From Takakia lepidozioides (Eukaryota > Streptophyta > Takakiopsida > Takakiales > Takakiaceae): a stretch of 60,000 nt of DNA. The DNA lies in contig CM060733.1 of NCBI GenBank assembly GCA_030704615.1, positions 35,218,001 to 35,278,000 on the forward strand, read 5' to 3'. The notes beneath the pieces were generated by a model. That model was not told the origin of the DNA and did not search any database. It saw only the letters and a list, made by a program, of their open reading frames with translations. Below, in pieces: positions 57,910-60,000 of this stretch. Positions within the stretch are counted from its first letter, which is position 1, and every line of letters begins with the position of its first letter. A program made the position numbers and the translations under genes.

Positions 57910-59736
57910 TCAATTGTGATCAGAGTTGATGTCTTTGTGATGTTGGCGAAGAGTCGTTGTGTTTAGAGCTTGAATTATGATATGGGAATATTGGTATATA
58001 CTTAAGTTAGGAACTAGTAGTTTCCATTTTGCATTTGATTTGAGTTTGAGCATCTCGTGATTTACAGAGTCATCAACTCGGAAGTTGGTTTGGTGCAATG
58101 GAAATAAAAGATATAACTTTTCTTTGGTGCGAACACGAGAAAGTGCTGTATAAGTTAGGCCATATTTACAAACGTTAGTAGGATCAAAAGCCATTTTATC
58201 CAATGATAAACCTTGAGATCGATGGATTGTTCTTGCAGCAGCAGTTGTAGTGGAAATTGGATTCGTGTGATTACATGAGAGTCAACGTTCCCTATTCTAA
58301 TTTCTTTTGTGATAGGTTCAATTGGAGTCCAAGTTGGGATTATATTGTCAATGTAAAAATGTTGGTTTTTATGTCTAGTGAGTAATCTTATTTTTGGATT
58401 TTGAAAATCAATCCAAATGATGTCTTTATTATTAGTAGATGTTGTTGTTTGAAATATACCATCTGCACCATTAACTAGACCATCAAATGTTTGATAGTTG
58501 CGAGCACATAGCTCCACCAACATATCTTTTTTTAACCGGATGATATGGTGGAGACCTGCTGTTTTGGATGGGTCTTTGCTTAAATTTAGAGATGGAGGGC
58601 ATGAATGATGTCGTACATTAATAGCTTCGAAATTATAAACTTGGCCTGAGGTTATGGAAAAAATATAATCATTATGTGCACGGGTTAATTCGTTAGTGTA
58701 GTATATGTATGGTAGTGTTGGGATAAGGGGTGGAGTCTTTAGGCATAGACTATTTATGGTATTTATATCTTCAATTGTTTGTGATGCTGTTCGAAACCGA
58801 TTGAGTATTTCAATAAATGTGTCATGCAATTCATAGCATTTGACATGTGTATGCCAACTGTGGGGCGCAAGGGCGTCTAGTCCAGATTGCAGTTTTTTAA
58901 ATATCCATCTCTTACCGGTGGAGCTTGATAGAAATCTCCAGTCATTATGACATCTAAGTTTCCAAAAAAATGGTTATGTATATGCTTAATATCGTAATCT
59001 TTGGTCAATGCTTCAAACATTCTGCTACCGACTAAGGATATTTCGTCAATAACTGCAAGTTGTAGTTGTTCATATTGAGCTGTCAATTTGTTTAGTGTAT
59101 CTGATGATAGTTTTGATATGTGTGTTAAATTTTGATTTATCGGTATACATAATGTGGAGTGTATAGTGGAACCATCAATGTTAAATGCAGCCTTCCTTGT
59201 ATAAGCCATAAGTATAGCTTTGATTTTAGTGGGATCAGACCCAAGCTGTTGGTTGTATAATCGTAATAAACCTTGAATAATTAGTTTTAATGTAAATGTT
59301 TTACCTGTACCAGCACCTCCTATTAGAAATAAATGTATTGGTTTAGTGGGGTGTACTCTTTTGCGGAACATACAATCGTCAAAAATACATCTTTGCTCTG
59401 GATTTAGCTGTCTTAGAAGACAACGAAATTGTTGTTCATCCATTAGGGTTGGGCATCTTGATAAAGAAGAGTTATCTTCATTGTGAACGGATGTTATGCG
59501 TGTATTACGAGGTCTAATGTAAAAATCATCGTGAATGTTATATCTCTTTGTATTACTATTATCTGTTATTGGAATAGCAAAGTGCATGTTGTCCTCGTCA
59601 TTGCTTTGACGATCAATGTTTGTCCACATGTTTTGGTTATGGTGGTTTGACAATTCAAATGAACAAGTTTGTAAGTCATCCCAACAAACATTGGAGTCTG
59701 TGTCCTGTTGTACATGAAGTTTATATGTAAAAAAGA
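57910..59736 (-). pseudogene. Helitron PIF1-like helicase, frameshifted
   Basis: Motifs in order: Walker A GGAGTGKT (near 59310), Walker B DEIS (near 59045), GDFYQAPPVRDGYL (near 58940), then after a frame change at a run of A near 58890, LDALAPHSWHTHVKCYELHD continuing to IQFPL. A second frame change near 58250 leads to TIHRSQGLSLDKMAF and YTALSRVRTKEKLYLLFPL. Helicase unwinds donor DNA during rolling-circle transposition. Two frameshifts make it a pseudogene. Confidence 0.82.
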
Positions 59737-60000
59737 GATTTTATTTGTGATATAGATTGGGCATGTTCAGAATATGCTTCATGCCATATGTTATGAATGC
59801 CTATTTGTTGTTCTTCTCGTCCTCAAAAATGATGGTATAAAAGAAGGTGTTCTCTTGCCCAGTTTTCTATATCTTTATGTTTATTGTAGTGAACAAATCT
59901 TAAAAATTTCATTTTTTTACATTTGATAAATTTATTCTTTATAATATATATGATGAAGAAAATTCAGCTAAAGATGAAGAATCCAATTCCATAGGCCTGT

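Larger units (their letters stand above)
57300..60000 (-). mobile_element. Helitron of the Helentron type, continuing beyond the right edge
   Basis: Minus-strand order: end of the Rep-helicase linker (KFLRFVHYNKHKDIENWARE near 59930-59850, with an in-frame stop after YHHF), PIF1-like helicase (59736-57910), then an apurinic-type endonuclease (57905-57300). Rolling-circle elements with this extra endonuclease are called Helentrons. The Rep nuclease itself lies outside. AT content is clearly above the rest of the window. Several frameshifts show it is inactive. Confidence 0.8.

Noticed and set aside
57910-59736. Second host PIF1 gene
   Set aside because: Preceded by the Rep-helicase linker (KFLRFVHYNK) and followed by a LINE-type endonuclease, so it belongs to a Helitron.

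Overview
The window looks like nuclear DNA of a land plant, most likely a non-seed plant (fern, lycophyte or bryophyte). The evidence is: genes with many GT-AG introns; a plant-type CYP85-clan P450; a plant SKP1-like protein of the ASK20/21 type; many fragments of plant PPR genes of the PLS type; and a dense, decayed mixture of plant transposable elements. The exact lineage cannot be read from the sequence alone.

Layout. 1-4321 (-) is a cytochrome P450 gene that runs off the left edge before its heme-binding loop. 6817-8445 (-) is the most notable gene: one intronless 542-residue reading frame joining a HAD-hydrolase-like domain to a class II terpene cyclase domain with an intact DxDTT motif. 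This architecture is known from drimane-type sesquiterpene cyclases of fungi and bacteria. The P450 lies downstream on the same strand, so the two make a candidate terpenoid gene pair. 9.1-27.5 kb is a repeat-rich region. It holds a tRNA-like SINE with a 77-bp triplication, a broken array of PPR modules (11.2-15.1 kb, -), a Ty3/gypsy LTR inserted into a PPR fragment, a CACTA-like fragment, a GC-rich degenerate tandem region, and a large inverted duplication (about 14.1-15.4 kb against 21.9-22.7 kb) whose surroundings carry further PPR pieces.

28.3-34.9 kb (+) is a ten-exon PIF1-type DNA helicase gene. All its junctions join in frame to give 631 residues, ending in a CCHC zinc knuckle. 36-45 kb is again transposon territory: a non-autonomous hAT element with an exact 8-bp target duplication and a SINE inside it, a piggyBac-like transposase remnant, a decayed LINE and PPR scraps. 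A SWIM-finger exon lies at 45.6-46.1 kb (-).

48.2-49.8 kb (+) is a two-exon SKP1-like gene with the long ASK20/21-type tail. 52.6-56.9 kb (+) is a seven-exon gene, which I do not recognise, for a protein of about 634 residues with at least two ubiquitin-like folds and a proline/serine-rich segment. From about 57.3 kb to the right edge (-) lies an AT-rich Helitron of the Helentron kind (Rep end, PIF1-like helicase, endonuclease), broken by frameshifts.

The host genes appear to be the P450, the HAD-terpene cyclase, PIF1, the SKP1-like gene and the ubiquitin-like gene. Most of the rest is transposon-derived or shows no recognisable content.
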